DNA of 31,777 nt from a virus. Positions 8,119-15,363 of this stretch are shown one piece after another. Position 1 is the stretch's first letter. Every line of letters begins with the position of its first letter. Where the stretch lies: positions 1 to 31,777 of the IMG/VR virus record IMGVR_UViG_3300006874_000070; one strand, given 5' to 3'. A program made the translations under genes and the position numbers. Below the pieces are notes generated by a model. That model ran no database searches and was not told the DNA's origin. It saw only the letters and a list, made by a program, of their open reading frames with translations.

Positions 8119-8493
8119 ATGGATTTAGAACTTACACCGAACAATGTTGTTTTGTATGCAGCGAAGAACTACTATACTCCGAACTGCATTGACAGTGAAC
8201 AGTTCTTCGAAGACCTGAAACGGTTCAAATATGTTAAACGTCTCCTGAACCGTTACAGAGACTCCGGAGAACTCTCAGAGAGATTGATCTTGAATCATCT
8301 CATTGTAATCTTTAATGTGTTCGGGATAAGTGCCGGACTGAAGATATTAGAATTAAAAATCGACGAGGAACATTGGCCTGCACTCAAACCTTTTCTAATT
8401 TTCCTTAAGTCGATTGACTACGATGGTTATCCAGACGTTATAATGGATGACCTCGCAGTACAAAGGTTAAGAGAAATTAAGAGGATCACATAA
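8119..8493 (+). CDS. Conserved T4-like phage protein (DUF7207-like)
   Basis: A 124-residue mostly helical protein resembling a small conserved cyanophage/T4-like family I recall as DUF7207. Typical stretches are NNVVLYAAKNYYTPNCIDSE, LKRFKYVKRLLNRY and LILNHLIVIFNVFG. Function unknown. In related genomes I recall it beside the gene type found next here, which supports the block being a conserved T4-like core segment. The stop overlaps the next ATG by one base. Confidence 0.65.
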   Translation: MDLELTPNNVVLYAAKNYYTPNCIDSEQFFEDLKRFKYVKRLLNRYRDSGELSERLILNHLIVIFNVFGISAGLKILELKIDEEHWPALKPFLIFLKSIDYDGYPDVIMDDLAVQRLREIKRIT

Positions 8494-9092
8494 TGGGAAT
8501 TCTAAAAAGTGCTGCCGATCTGGTCTACACGATTAGATTCCTAAAACTCCTTGTAACCAAGTGGGAAGATACTGGTGCATACAAGGCGGGTATTATCAAC
8601 TCAGACGGTTCTCGTAACAAAGATTTCAACACAAATTCTATGGACGATAGGAAAGCGTATGAGGAACATTATACGATGTTCCATCGTCTTGTCTACAACA
8701 TCAAAAGACTTATGACCAAAGTTCCTGGCGGACAATCCGTGGTTGCACGGTATGGTGCCGCACTTCTATTGATCAAGGAACATGGTGAACTGTCTGATGA
8801 TCAGATTGAAAAGATACACAAGGAGACTGGAATAGACATCCTTGATGTACTCTCTGAGGAAACTCAGTGGTTCATGATTGAAGGGGATCACCTCTCGCCT
8901 GGCGTGTATAGAATGAAGAACGATAGTATGACCTGTTTGGGTCATGAGTCCGTTGAACGTGGAGACCAGATAAGAGTCGAAGAGGAGTGCAATGGTCCCA
9001 TAGATGAAATTCTTGGTTTGAAAATATATCAGGCTACACATCTTAAAACTCGTCAACGCATATATATTTCTACCGGAGAAATTCTTAGATGA
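8493..9092 (+). CDS. Conserved T4-like phage protein, likely virion component
   Basis: A 199-residue protein. The N-terminal two thirds (YTIRFLKLLVTKWEDTGAYK, HYTMFHRLVYNIKRLM, PGGQSVVARYGAALLLIKEH) match a family I recall from cyanophages and other T4-like phages. Its structural role is suspected but not defined. The C-terminal third, from about residue 128, is a separate beta-rich domain beginning WFMIEGDHLSPGVYRM. It overlaps its neighbours by 1 and 4 bases and is therefore co-translated with them. Confidence 0.62.
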   Translation: MGILKSAADLVYTIRFLKLLVTKWEDTGAYKAGIINSDGSRNKDFNTNSMDDRKAYEEHYTMFHRLVYNIKRLMTKVPGGQSVVARYGAALLLIKEHGELSDDQIEKIHKETGIDILDVLSEETQWFMIEGDHLSPGVYRMKNDSMTCLGHESVERGDQIRVEEECNGPIDEILGLKIYQATHLKTRQRIYISTGEILR

Positions 9093-9271
9093 GATCGTTC
9101 AATAAATTCCTAGAAGATATGACCAGTACCGCCTCTGTTGTAGGGACTGGTGACGATTCGTCTACTGTTATTGTCCGGAAAAAAAAGAAACGTAAGGATG
9201 CTACTGAGATCCTGAGACGTTTCAAGAGGGAATATAAGGAGACGAAGAATGACACACAGAAATCTAACTAG
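9089..9271 (+). CDS. Short head-block protein with F-rich leader and basic tail
   Basis: A 60-residue protein. The leader MRSFNKFLED is close to the T4 internal-protein leader in form, although the site would be L8-E9-D10 rather than LxE. TGDDSSTVIVRKKKKRK is followed by a basic helix. I recall the GDDxSxxxxRKKK pattern in small marine T4-like proteins. Likely a minor head-associated protein; function unknown. It is the last gene before the early-type promoter at 9286. Confidence 0.58.
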   Translation: MRSFNKFLEDMTSTASVVGTGDDSSTVIVRKKKKRKDATEILRRFKREYKETKNDTQKSN

Positions 9272-9285
9272 ACTCAAACTAACTC

Positions 9286-9315
9286 TTGACAGATCCCTCT
9301 CCCCTTTGATATAAT
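9286..9315 (+). promoter_or_regulatory. Consensus sigma-70 promoter for the nrd operon
   Basis: TTGACA at 9286-9291 and TATAAT at 9310-9315, both perfect, are separated by 18 bases. It lies in the 65-base gap before the gene at 9337. It should drive 9337 through nrdA, iscU and nrdB early in infection using host RNA polymerase. The sequence around its -35 closely matches the element at 31746. Confidence 0.8.
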
Positions 9316-9333
9316 TCTCCGTCTCTTGGAGAA
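9315..9333 (+). promoter_or_regulatory. Inverted repeat over the transcription start and ribosome-binding site
   Basis: TTCTCC (9315-9320) and GGAGAA (9328-9333) are perfect 6-base arms around a 7-base spacer. The right arm is the ribosome-binding site of the ATG at 9337. The expected start of transcription (about 9322) falls inside the repeat, so a full RNA hairpin would not form from this promoter. An operator, or chance overlap with the ribosome site, is more likely. Confidence 0.4.
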
Positions 9334-9336
9334 ATT

Positions 9337-9687
9337 ATGTCAAAACCTATCAACCTAGACTTCGGCAACAAACTCGTTATCTTCGATGGTGACGAAGATT
9401 TGTCGTGGGTCTATGAGATCCAAGAAAACTCAGATAGAAACAAATTGGTCTACGTGGCGAGACGTGGGACAAAGGATAGATATCTCTACCCCGATAGATT
9501 CTTGGTGGAGAATTATGATGTTGACATGGAGGCGCACTTCATGTATAATGATAAGTTCAACGAGGAAGACCGAACCGAATATCTTATCGAAAAGGCCCTA
9601 GCGTTTGTGAACGAGGGTCGAAGACTCTTTATAGAAGACTATGCGTTTAGTAGACCTCTAGAATTTTTTGACTATACTAAACGATAA
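9337..9687 (+). CDS. Hypothetical protein, first gene of nrd operon
   Basis: A 116-residue acidic protein with no recognised motif. It is beta-rich at the start (NKLVIFDGDEDLSWVYEIQE) and aromatic-rich towards the end (LEFFDY). It is led by a strong promoter and a GGAGAA ribosome site, so it should be among the first proteins made. It stands 13 bases before the nrdA start. Confidence 0.6.
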   Translation: MSKPINLDFGNKLVIFDGDEDLSWVYEIQENSDRNKLVYVARRGTKDRYLYPDRFLVENYDVDMEAHFMYNDKFNEEDRTEYLIEKALAFVNEGRRLFIEDYAFSRPLEFFDYTKR

Positions 9688-9700
9688 CTGGACAGAAAAC

Positions 9701-11689
9701 ATGACATTGAAAATTGATAAAAAGAGGGATGACCTACTGGCAGATTATGCAGTAGGTATGTTGAAAGACTTTTACCTTAACAGTTACGAGACATCACCAC
9801 AGGAGGCGTATGGACGAGCAGCTACCGCATGGTCAACCTATAAAGAAGAGTTGGATGAAGAACTGGCCCAACGCCTCTACGATTATGTCAGTAATAAGTG
9901 GTTCATGTTTGCAAGTCCTGTTCTATCTAATGCACCAAACGGTCACGGCAAGGGAAAAGGTATGCCAATATCATGTTTCCTTACTTACGTACCCGACACA
10001 CTTGAAGGTCTTATCGATCATAGTTCTGAGTTGCGTTGGCTTAGTGTCTATGGTGGTGGTGTGGGAGGTCATTGGTCTGATGTCCGAACAGTTTCCGACA
10101 TTGCGCCAGGCCCTATCCCGTTCCTACACACTGTAGATGCGGACATGATTGCGTATCGACAGGGTAAGACTCGTAAGGGTTCTTACGCTGCGTACATGGA
10201 TGTTTCTCATCCGGACATTGTAGAGTTCCTTAACATGCGTATCCCAACGGGAGACGTTCAACGTAAGGCGTTAAACCTACACAACGCAATCAATATCACC
10301 AACGAGTTTATGCAGGCAGTAATGGACAACACTTCGTTTGATCTGCGAGATCCCAAAGACGGTGGTGTCAAAGAGACCATCAATGCACGTAAACTTTGGG
10401 AACGAATTTTAGAAGTGAGGTTCCGTACAGGTGAACCGTACCTCAATTTCATTGATACCGCAAACGATGCACTACCACAAAACCTGAAGGATCTGGGACT
10501 CAAGATTCATGGATCGAATCTTTGTAACGAGATTCACCTACCTACTGGACCGGATCGAACGGCGGTGTGTTGTCTGTCCAGTCTAAACTTGGAGTACTAT
10601 GATGAATGGAAAGATACAACGATTGTGCGTGATCTTGTCACTATGCTTGATAACGTCTTGCAGTACTTTATCGACAGCGCACCCGACACAATCACCCGCG
10701 CAAAGTACAGTGCAGAAAGAGAAAGATCAATCGGACTGGGAGCGATGGGGTTTCACTCTCTGTTACAGAAACACGGTGTGGCTTGGGAATCAGCTCGGGC
10801 AAAGGAAATTAATGAAGTTGTGTTCAACCACATCAAAACAGAAGCCACTACCCAATCCAGACACCTTGCTGGATTGCGAGGTGAATATCCTGACGGAGAG
10901 GGGAGTGGATTGCGATTCGCGCATTTACTTGCCATCGCGCCAAACGCATCTTCCGGAGTTGTACTTTCAACCAGTCCGTCCATTGAGCCCCTGAAGGCGA
11001 ACGCATACACGCATCGAACCCGAGCGGGAAGTTTTTTGGTGAAGAATAAGTATCTTGACAAATTACTTACCGAGCGGGGTATAAATACTGATTCCACTTG
11101 GACATCTATCATCACACAAAAAGGTTCGGTTCAACACCTTCCAGAGTTAACAGAGGGTGAGAAGGCGGTATTCAAGACCGCACAAGAACTTGATCAGAGT
11201 TGGGTTGTCACTCACGCCGCAGACAGACAGAAATATATTTGTCAAGGACAGTCGGTCAACCTATTCTTCCCCGCTGGTGCAGAGAAGTCCTACGTTAACA
11301 AAGTACATCTCAAAGCGTGGAGAGAGGGTCTCAAGGGACTCTACTATCTACGTACCGAAGCGAAGGCTCGTGCAGAGAACGTATCGGAGAAAGTGGAACG
11401 AGTTGCATTGCAAGATGACAGTCGCACCTTGGTGTACGGTAAGAAGAATTGTCCGTTCTGTCAACTTGCGAAAGAAGAACTCAAACTACGGGGAATCCCC
11501 TATGACTATATCGATCTGGAAGAGATCGGTAAGACCGCCGCTGAAGTGACAGGTAGAAAAGTAAAGACTGTCCCTCAAATCTACGTAGAGGGAACGTATG
11601 TCGGTGGGTACGAAGAACTCATTGAATTTCTAGATAATACCACTACAGAAGTTGTTGAAGAAGAAGAGTGCAAGGCTTGCGAGGGATGA
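9701..11689 (+). CDS. nrdA: Ribonucleotide reductase class I alpha subunit fused to glutaredoxin
   Basis: A 662-residue protein read from ATG 9701; a TTG at 9668 would add 11 residues and overlap the previous gene. It reduces ribonucleoside diphosphates to deoxy forms with the NrdB encoded downstream. Seen: PVLSNAPN, active-site C92 (PISCFL), N273-x-C275-x-E277, the partner cysteine at C290 (AVCCLSS) and the radical-transfer pair Y548-Y549. No ATP-cone is present at the N-terminus. From about residue 575 a glutaredoxin domain follows, with CPFC at 584-587, TVPQIYVEG and GGYEEL. After it come a Glu-rich linker and a terminal C657-K-A-C660-E-G, equivalent to the usual NrdA redox tail. The fusion should let the enzyme be reduced within one chain. 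Confidence 0.93.
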   Translation: MTLKIDKKRDDLLADYAVGMLKDFYLNSYETSPQEAYGRAATAWSTYKEELDEELAQRLYDYVSNKWFMFASPVLSNAPNGHGKGKGMPISCFLTYVPDTLEGLIDHSSELRWLSVYGGGVGGHWSDVRTVSDIAPGPIPFLHTVDADMIAYRQGKTRKGSYAAYMDVSHPDIVEFLNMRIPTGDVQRKALNLHNAINITNEFMQAVMDNTSFDLRDPKDGGVKETINARKLWERILEVRFRTGEPYLNFIDTANDALPQNLKDLGLKIHGSNLCNEIHLPTGPDRTAVCCLSSLNLEYYDEWKDTTIVRDLVTMLDNVLQYFIDSAPDTITRAKYSAERERSIGLGAMGFHSLLQKHGVAWESARAKEINEVVFNHIKTEATTQSRHLAGLRGEYPDGEGSGLRFAHLLAIAPNASSGVVLSTSPSIEPLKANAYTHRTRAGSFLVKNKYLDKLLTERGINTDSTWTSIITQKGSVQHLPELTEGEKAVFKTAQELDQSWVVTHAADRQKYICQGQSVNLFFPAGAEKSYVNKVHLKAWREGLKGLYYLRTEAKARAENVSEKVERVALQDDSRTLVYGKKNCPFCQLAKEELKLRGIPYDYIDLEEIGKTAAEVTGRKVKTVPQIYVEGTYVGGYEELIEFLDNTTTEVVEEEECKACEG

Positions 11690-11690
11690 C

Positions 11691-12068
11691 ATGGCATATT
11701 CGGAAAAGGTATTAGACCACTACGAAAACCCACGTAACGTGGGTAAGTTCGACGAAGACGAAGAAGACATTGGTACAGGTATGGTGGGTGCACCCGCTTG
11801 TGGTGATGTCATGAGACTACAGATCAGGGTGAGTGATGAAGGAATTATTGAAGACGCACGGTTTAAAACTTATGGTTGTGGTAGTGCTATCGCTTCTAGT
11901 TCTCTACTCACCGAATGGGTCAAAGGGAAAAATCTTGAAGACGCCGGGCAAATCCGTAATACAGATATCGCAGAAGAACTCGCACTTCCACCCGTAAAAA
12001 TTCATTGTAGTGTTCTTGCAGAAGACGCAATCAAAGCAGCCATCAAAGATTACAAGGAAAAACACTGA
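11691..12068 (+). CDS. iscU: Fe-S cluster assembly scaffold IscU
   Basis: A 125-residue protein starting one base after the nrdA stop. It is the scaffold on which IscS-derived sulfur and iron are assembled into Fe-S clusters. The ligands fall at the same numbers as in E. coli IscU: C37 (APACGD), D39, C63 (YGCGS), H105 and C106. The LPPVK motif bound by the chaperone HscA is intact at 99-103. It overlaps nrdB by one base, so nrdA-grx, iscU and nrdB are one coupled unit. Full retention of functional residues argues for a working auxiliary metabolic gene that relies on host IscS and HscA/HscB. The recipient protein is not known. Confidence 0.93.
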   Translation: MAYSEKVLDHYENPRNVGKFDEDEEDIGTGMVGAPACGDVMRLQIRVSDEGIIEDARFKTYGCGSAIASSSLLTEWVKGKNLEDAGQIRNTDIAEELALPPVKIHCSVLAEDAIKAAIKDYKEKH

Positions 12069-13060
12069 TGTCCCTATTAGAATTTAGTACAACCTACAAA
12101 CCGTTCAAGTATCCTTGGGCGGTAGAACTCTCTAAGAAACATGAAGAGGTTCATTGGATTGAGGATGAGGCGGAACTGTCCGAAGACGTACAGGACTGGA
12201 AGACTAAACTTACCGATGAGGAGAAAGACTTCATCACACACATTCTCAGACTGTTTACTCAGTCGGATGTTCAGGTGGGCGAGAACTACCACGAACTACT
12301 AATCCCTCGTTTTAAAAACAACGAGGTCCGTAACATGTTGTCCTCGTTCGCCGGACGGGAGGCAGTACACCAACGTGCATATGCACTGTTGAACGATACT
12401 CTGGGTCTACCCGACGAAGAGTACCACAAGTTTCTTGAGTTCAAGGAGATGGCAGACAAAGTTGACTTCATGAAAGAAGGTGACGTTAGTACACACACGG
12501 GTCTTGCACTCGCCCTTGCTCAGTCAGTATTCAACGAAGGTATGAGTCTTTTCTCTTCATTCGTGATGTTGTTGAACTTTCAACGATTCGGAAAGATGAA
12601 GGGTATGGGTACAATCGTGGAATGGTCGATACGTGATGAAACACTTCACGTGCAAGGGAATGCAAAACTGTTTCGTACATTCTGTGAGGAACATCCTCGC
12701 ATCGTGAACGATGAACTTAAATCCAAAATCTATGAGATGGCAAAAAATGCAGTTGAACTGGAAGACAAATTTATCAACCTTGCGTTCCGTGGTAACGATG
12801 TACAGGGACTCACTAAGACTGAAGTTAGGAAGTATATTCGTCATATCGCTGATAGGCGTTTACTTCAACTGGGTCTCAAACCAAAATTTAGACAGAAGGA
12901 TAATCCCCTCACCTGGCTTGACTGGGTGCTTAACGGTGCATCCCATGACAACTTCTTCGAAAAAAGAGTTACCGAATACAGTGTTGTTGGGATGGCAGGA
13001 AGTTGGGGATGGGAGGAAAGTCCCGTTGTGTGCGACATTAGCGAGAATGTCGCTGCATGA
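12068..13060 (+). CDS. nrdB: Ribonucleotide reductase class I beta subunit
   Basis: A 330-residue ferritin-like radical-generating subunit. The six metal ligands can be placed: D67 (TQSDVQ), E98 and H101 (REAVHQ), E157 (FNEGMS), E191 and H194 (RDETLH). The radical tyrosine fits Y105, four residues after H101 as in E. coli Y122. It is thus a standard tyrosyl-radical type rather than a Tyr-lacking class Ic type; the metal (Fe or Mn) cannot be told. It partners the NrdA encoded upstream. The stop overlaps the following small gene by one base. Confidence 0.93.
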   Translation: MSLLEFSTTYKPFKYPWAVELSKKHEEVHWIEDEAELSEDVQDWKTKLTDEEKDFITHILRLFTQSDVQVGENYHELLIPRFKNNEVRNMLSSFAGREAVHQRAYALLNDTLGLPDEEYHKFLEFKEMADKVDFMKEGDVSTHTGLALALAQSVFNEGMSLFSSFVMLLNFQRFGKMKGMGTIVEWSIRDETLHVQGNAKLFRTFCEEHPRIVNDELKSKIYEMAKNAVELEDKFINLAFRGNDVQGLTKTEVRKYIRHIADRRLLQLGLKPKFRQKDNPLTWLDWVLNGASHDNFFEKRVTEYSVVGMAGSWGWEESPVVCDISENVAA

Positions 13061-13209
13061 TGGAGTCTTACATATACCAAGTTGAGTGCGTTATATGTGA
13101 TGGCATCACCAAGGTTGTTTGTAGTTACGATGATGACGAACCTCTCTACTGTCCTTTGTGCGGTGAAGAGGCGGAAGTTGAATATCTAGGAGATAGTGCC
13201 GTAGTATAA
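13060..13209 (+). CDS. 49-residue zinc-ribbon protein
   Basis: A short ORF whose ATG overlaps the nrdB stop (TGATG). It has two CxxC pairs, VECVICDG near residue 10 and YCPLCGEE near residue 32, the layout of a single zinc ribbon. The rest is acidic. It is translationally coupled to nrdB. Role unknown; a rubredoxin-like metal site or a small regulatory zinc finger is possible. Confidence 0.7.
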   Translation: MESYIYQVECVICDGITKVVCSYDDDEPLYCPLCGEEAEVEYLGDSAVV

Positions 13210-13222
13210 GTCTACATACAGT

Positions 13223-13630
13223 ATGTGGATTTATAACGGAACGCCTTACGAACCAGATGAAGACGAACTCAGTCAGTGGGTTGGGTTCGTCTATCTGATC
13301 ACTGAACGTGACACCAACAAGAAGTATGTTGGTAAGAAGTTCTTTTGGTCTACTCGAAAATTGCCTCCTCTTAAGGGACAAAAAAGGAAGAGGATCAAAA
13401 AGGTTCAGTCCGACTGGAGAGACTACTACGGATCATCCGAAGAACTAAAACTTCTAGTCGAAACGAAAGGTGGGGACGCCTACCATCGTCAAATTTTGAG
13501 GTTGTGCAAATCGAAAGGTGAGTGTTCCTACTATGAGGCGAAAGAACAATTTGATCGTGATGTTCTGTTGCGAGAGGATTACTACAATGCGTTCATTGGT
13601 TGTAAGATACATGCGAAACATATCCAATGA
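13223..13630 (+). CDS. GIY-YIG-like endonuclease (Seg-like)
   Basis: A 135-residue protein. VGFVYLITERDTNKKYVGKK (from about residue 20) is the GIY-YIG hallmark in variant form (VYL...KYVG). An Arg-rich segment follows, and SYYEAKEQF near residue 110 supplies the likely catalytic Glu. It resembles small Seg-like putative homing endonucleases that I recall beside nucleotide-metabolism genes in cyanophages. No separate DNA-binding domain is seen, so it may be a nuclease used in phage DNA metabolism rather than a mobile element. It overlaps the next gene by four bases. Confidence 0.7.
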   Translation: MWIYNGTPYEPDEDELSQWVGFVYLITERDTNKKYVGKKFFWSTRKLPPLKGQKRKRIKKVQSDWRDYYGSSEELKLLVETKGGDAYHRQILRLCKSKGECSYYEAKEQFDRDVLLREDYYNAFIGCKIHAKHIQ

Positions 13631-14832
13631 TTGTTGATCGAAATATAATCAACCCCGATATTATTTACGATGGTAAGACCAAGAATGAACTCATTCGAGA
13701 CATCGACGGTTGGAAGAGACTACTCGTAGACACGCATAGTTTGAAAAAGGGCGACATGGTTGCGGTGTCAATCATGAACGTAAGTACGAGACACGTGTCG
13801 GCCGTGTTCGCTTGTGCAGAACTAGGATTACGGTTGATCCTACTTGATTCCCCCGCACACAAAGAATCTTTACCGTACACCAAGATTGCAAGGTTTGGTC
13901 CAGCGGACCTAACTATCACCGATGGTATTGGTGAAAAATTGTACAAGGGGTTGCACGGTGATATGATCCACCACAATTCCAAAAAGGTCGTTCATGAACT
14001 TGATATGGAACCAAGTCCGGATCCATACTTCCCTTGGTACGCCGAAGAGTCGGATCCCTTTTTAGTATCCAGTACTTCGGGAACGACACAGTACTCTCGC
14101 AAGATAGAGTTCACTCATGAAGACTGTATGGTCTTCGCACTTCGAAACATTCACATATTCAAGTTCCACCCTAGTTCAGTTTGTTGGCACACCAAGAACA
14201 TGCACCATGCATCTTCTATGTTGACAGACCTTCTACCCTCTGTGATGGCCAGTAATCGTCACTGGAGTTACTCTCTGCCAGACAGGAAAGAATGGTTACC
14301 ACTCACCAAGAATGAGGCCATAACCTTCATAGAGGACCGTGGCATCAATCGGTGTATCGTACCTAACCGTGACATCCTAGATTGGTTGATAAGAGGACAC
14401 ACCTTCAAAAAACGCTTGACAATTAACATGTCTGGGTTTACAATGGATAAAGACTATGGGGACATGTGTGCAATGCATAATCTCAGGTTCATATCCCACT
14501 ACGGTTCTATAGACACCGCTATCCCCGCACTGGTGAACTATGTGGATGAAACCTATGATGAGGATGAGAATTGTCTGGGTGTCCTAGCGGATACGCAATT
14601 TATGGTTGGGGTCAATCCCGAACACGCATATGTAATCCACCAGAGATGGAAAGAATCCCGTCAACTGGGTGACAGACTCGAATATCGAAATGGGAAGTAT
14701 TATCATTTGGGTAGAATCGAGAACATCAAACTGCCTGAGGGCATCGATCTAGAACCCTTTTACCAAGATACCAAGGTAAACATGGACCAACTGAGGGGGT
14801 ACATGTGGGAAAAATTTTCAAAAATAATTTAA
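13627..14832 (+). CDS. AMP-binding (ANL superfamily) enzyme lacking most of its C-terminal domain
   Basis: A 401-residue adenylate-forming enzyme. Core motifs are visible: the phosphate loop SSTSGTT at 148-154, followed by QYSRK in place of the usual GxPKG; HYGSIDTAIP at 291-300 in place of YGxTE; GDRLEYRNGKYYHLGR at 348-363, matching the TGD/GR region. Only about 33 residues follow, so most of the mobile C-terminal domain with its catalytic Lys is missing. Such enzymes activate carboxylates as acyl-AMP; the truncated form may stop at adenylation or hand on to another protein. It is coupled to the GIY-YIG-like gene and closes the nrd operon. The substrate is unknown. Confidence 0.78.
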   Translation: MIVDRNIINPDIIYDGKTKNELIRDIDGWKRLLVDTHSLKKGDMVAVSIMNVSTRHVSAVFACAELGLRLILLDSPAHKESLPYTKIARFGPADLTITDGIGEKLYKGLHGDMIHHNSKKVVHELDMEPSPDPYFPWYAEESDPFLVSSTSGTTQYSRKIEFTHEDCMVFALRNIHIFKFHPSSVCWHTKNMHHASSMLTDLLPSVMASNRHWSYSLPDRKEWLPLTKNEAITFIEDRGINRCIVPNRDILDWLIRGHTFKKRLTINMSGFTMDKDYGDMCAMHNLRFISHYGSIDTAIPALVNYVDETYDEDENCLGVLADTQFMVGVNPEHAYVIHQRWKESRQLGDRLEYRNGKYYHLGRIENIKLPEGIDLEPFYQDTKVNMDQLRGYMWEKFSKII

Positions 14833-14840
14833 AAAAACGC

Positions 14841-14869
14841 TTGACTTTTCTTGCCAGACTTGTTAGTAT
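14841..14869 (+). promoter_or_regulatory. Early-type sigma-70 promoter, family A copy 1
   Basis: TTGACT at 14841-14846 and TAGTAT at 14864-14869 are separated by 17 bases, with an A-tract just upstream. The spacer begins TTTCTTGCC, the same as the promoters at 15303 and 19939. It lies in the 80-base gap after the ANL gene and should drive the small genes from 14913. Confidence 0.68.
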
Positions 14870-14912
14870 AAGAAGTAATTTGGTTGTTTTGAGGAGACTG
14901 TGAGGTAATGTG

Positions 14913-15050
14913 ATGGAAGACTTGGTTTACTACTTAGAAGTTGAGGGAGTACTCCTGCCGGAGTGTTTTGAGTGTGAAGATGATGCGATAGAATACGCAG
15001 TCCAGAATGGTCTGGATGAGTACGAAATCGTAGAATGGGATGTTGATTGA
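14913..15050 (+). CDS. 45-residue acidic hypothetical protein
   Basis: A short ORF about 40 bases downstream of an early-type promoter. Its product is strongly acidic (16 Asp/Glu) with one CxxC-like pair (PECFECED). The stop overlaps the next ATG (TGATG). A ribosome-site-like GAGG lies some 20 bases upstream, but none is at optimal spacing, so the start is fairly but not fully sure. Possibly an early host-interaction protein; no family recognised. Confidence 0.5.
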   Translation: MEDLVYYLEVEGVLLPECFECEDDAIEYAVQNGLDEYEIVEWDVD

Positions 15051-15274
15051 TGATTAGAATTGTGATTGGTTTGTTGATGACGTTTGGTGCGGTTGGTACT
15101 CAGGACTTCTATGATGAGTGTCTGATGGCCGCAGACTGTGTGGCTGGTGATCCCCCTAGTATGTGGGTGACTTGTGGTCTCGCCCTAGTTGGCCTCTTTC
15201 TGATGTATTGGGGTGTCTGGGACAACCGTGATGACTTCGTGAATGATGACGATGACCGTCCATATTGGGGGTAA
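15050..15274 (+). CDS. Small two-helix membrane protein
   Basis: A 74-residue protein starting at ATG 15050 (a TTG three bases earlier is an alternative). It has two hydrophobic segments, IVIGLLMTFGAVG near the start and WVTCGLALVGLFLMYWGVW around residues 42-60, ending in an Asp-rich tail. I recall similar short proteins in several phages, without a known role. It is coupled to the upstream 45-residue protein. Confidence 0.6.
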   Translation: MIRIVIGLLMTFGAVGTQDFYDECLMAADCVAGDPPSMWVTCGLALVGLFLMYWGVWDNRDDFVNDDDDRPYWG

Positions 15275-15302
15275 AAAATATCACTTTTTTTGAAAAAAAG
15301 TC

Positions 15303-15331
15303 TTGACTTTTCTTGCCCGATGGGTTATAGT
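15303..15331 (+). promoter_or_regulatory. Early-type sigma-70 promoter, family A copy 2
   Basis: TTGACT at 15303-15308 and TATAGT at 15326-15331 with 17 bases between. An UP-like palindrome, CTTTTTTTG then AAAAAAAG (15284-15300), lies directly upstream. The spacer starts TTTCTTGCC, as in the two sister promoters. It drives the small-gene run beginning at 15364. The same T/A palindrome could also act as a weak terminator for the genes before it. Confidence 0.78.
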
Positions 15332-15363
15332 ATACCTGTAACGTTGATTGAGAGAGTATTGTT

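Noticed and set aside
11055-11087. TTGACA followed by TATAAATA inside nrdA
   Set aside because: The spacing of 19 is poor for sigma-70 and the nearest gene start is 600 bases away; a late promoter here is possible but unsupported.
13223-13630. Active homing endonuclease interrupting nrd genes
   Set aside because: nrdA and nrdB are intact, no intron or split gene is visible, and the gene is overlapped and coupled to its neighbour, so a mobile role is not shown.
14416-14444. TTGACA-17-TACAAT inside the ANL gene
   Set aside because: Coding constraint explains it (LTINMSGFT); the spacer lacks the conserved TTTCTTGCC and no gene start follows closely.
15284-15300. T7-G-A7 palindrome as an intrinsic terminator
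   Set aside because: It has almost no GC in the stem and sits at UP-element position before a promoter; the same tract recurs before the 19939 promoter.
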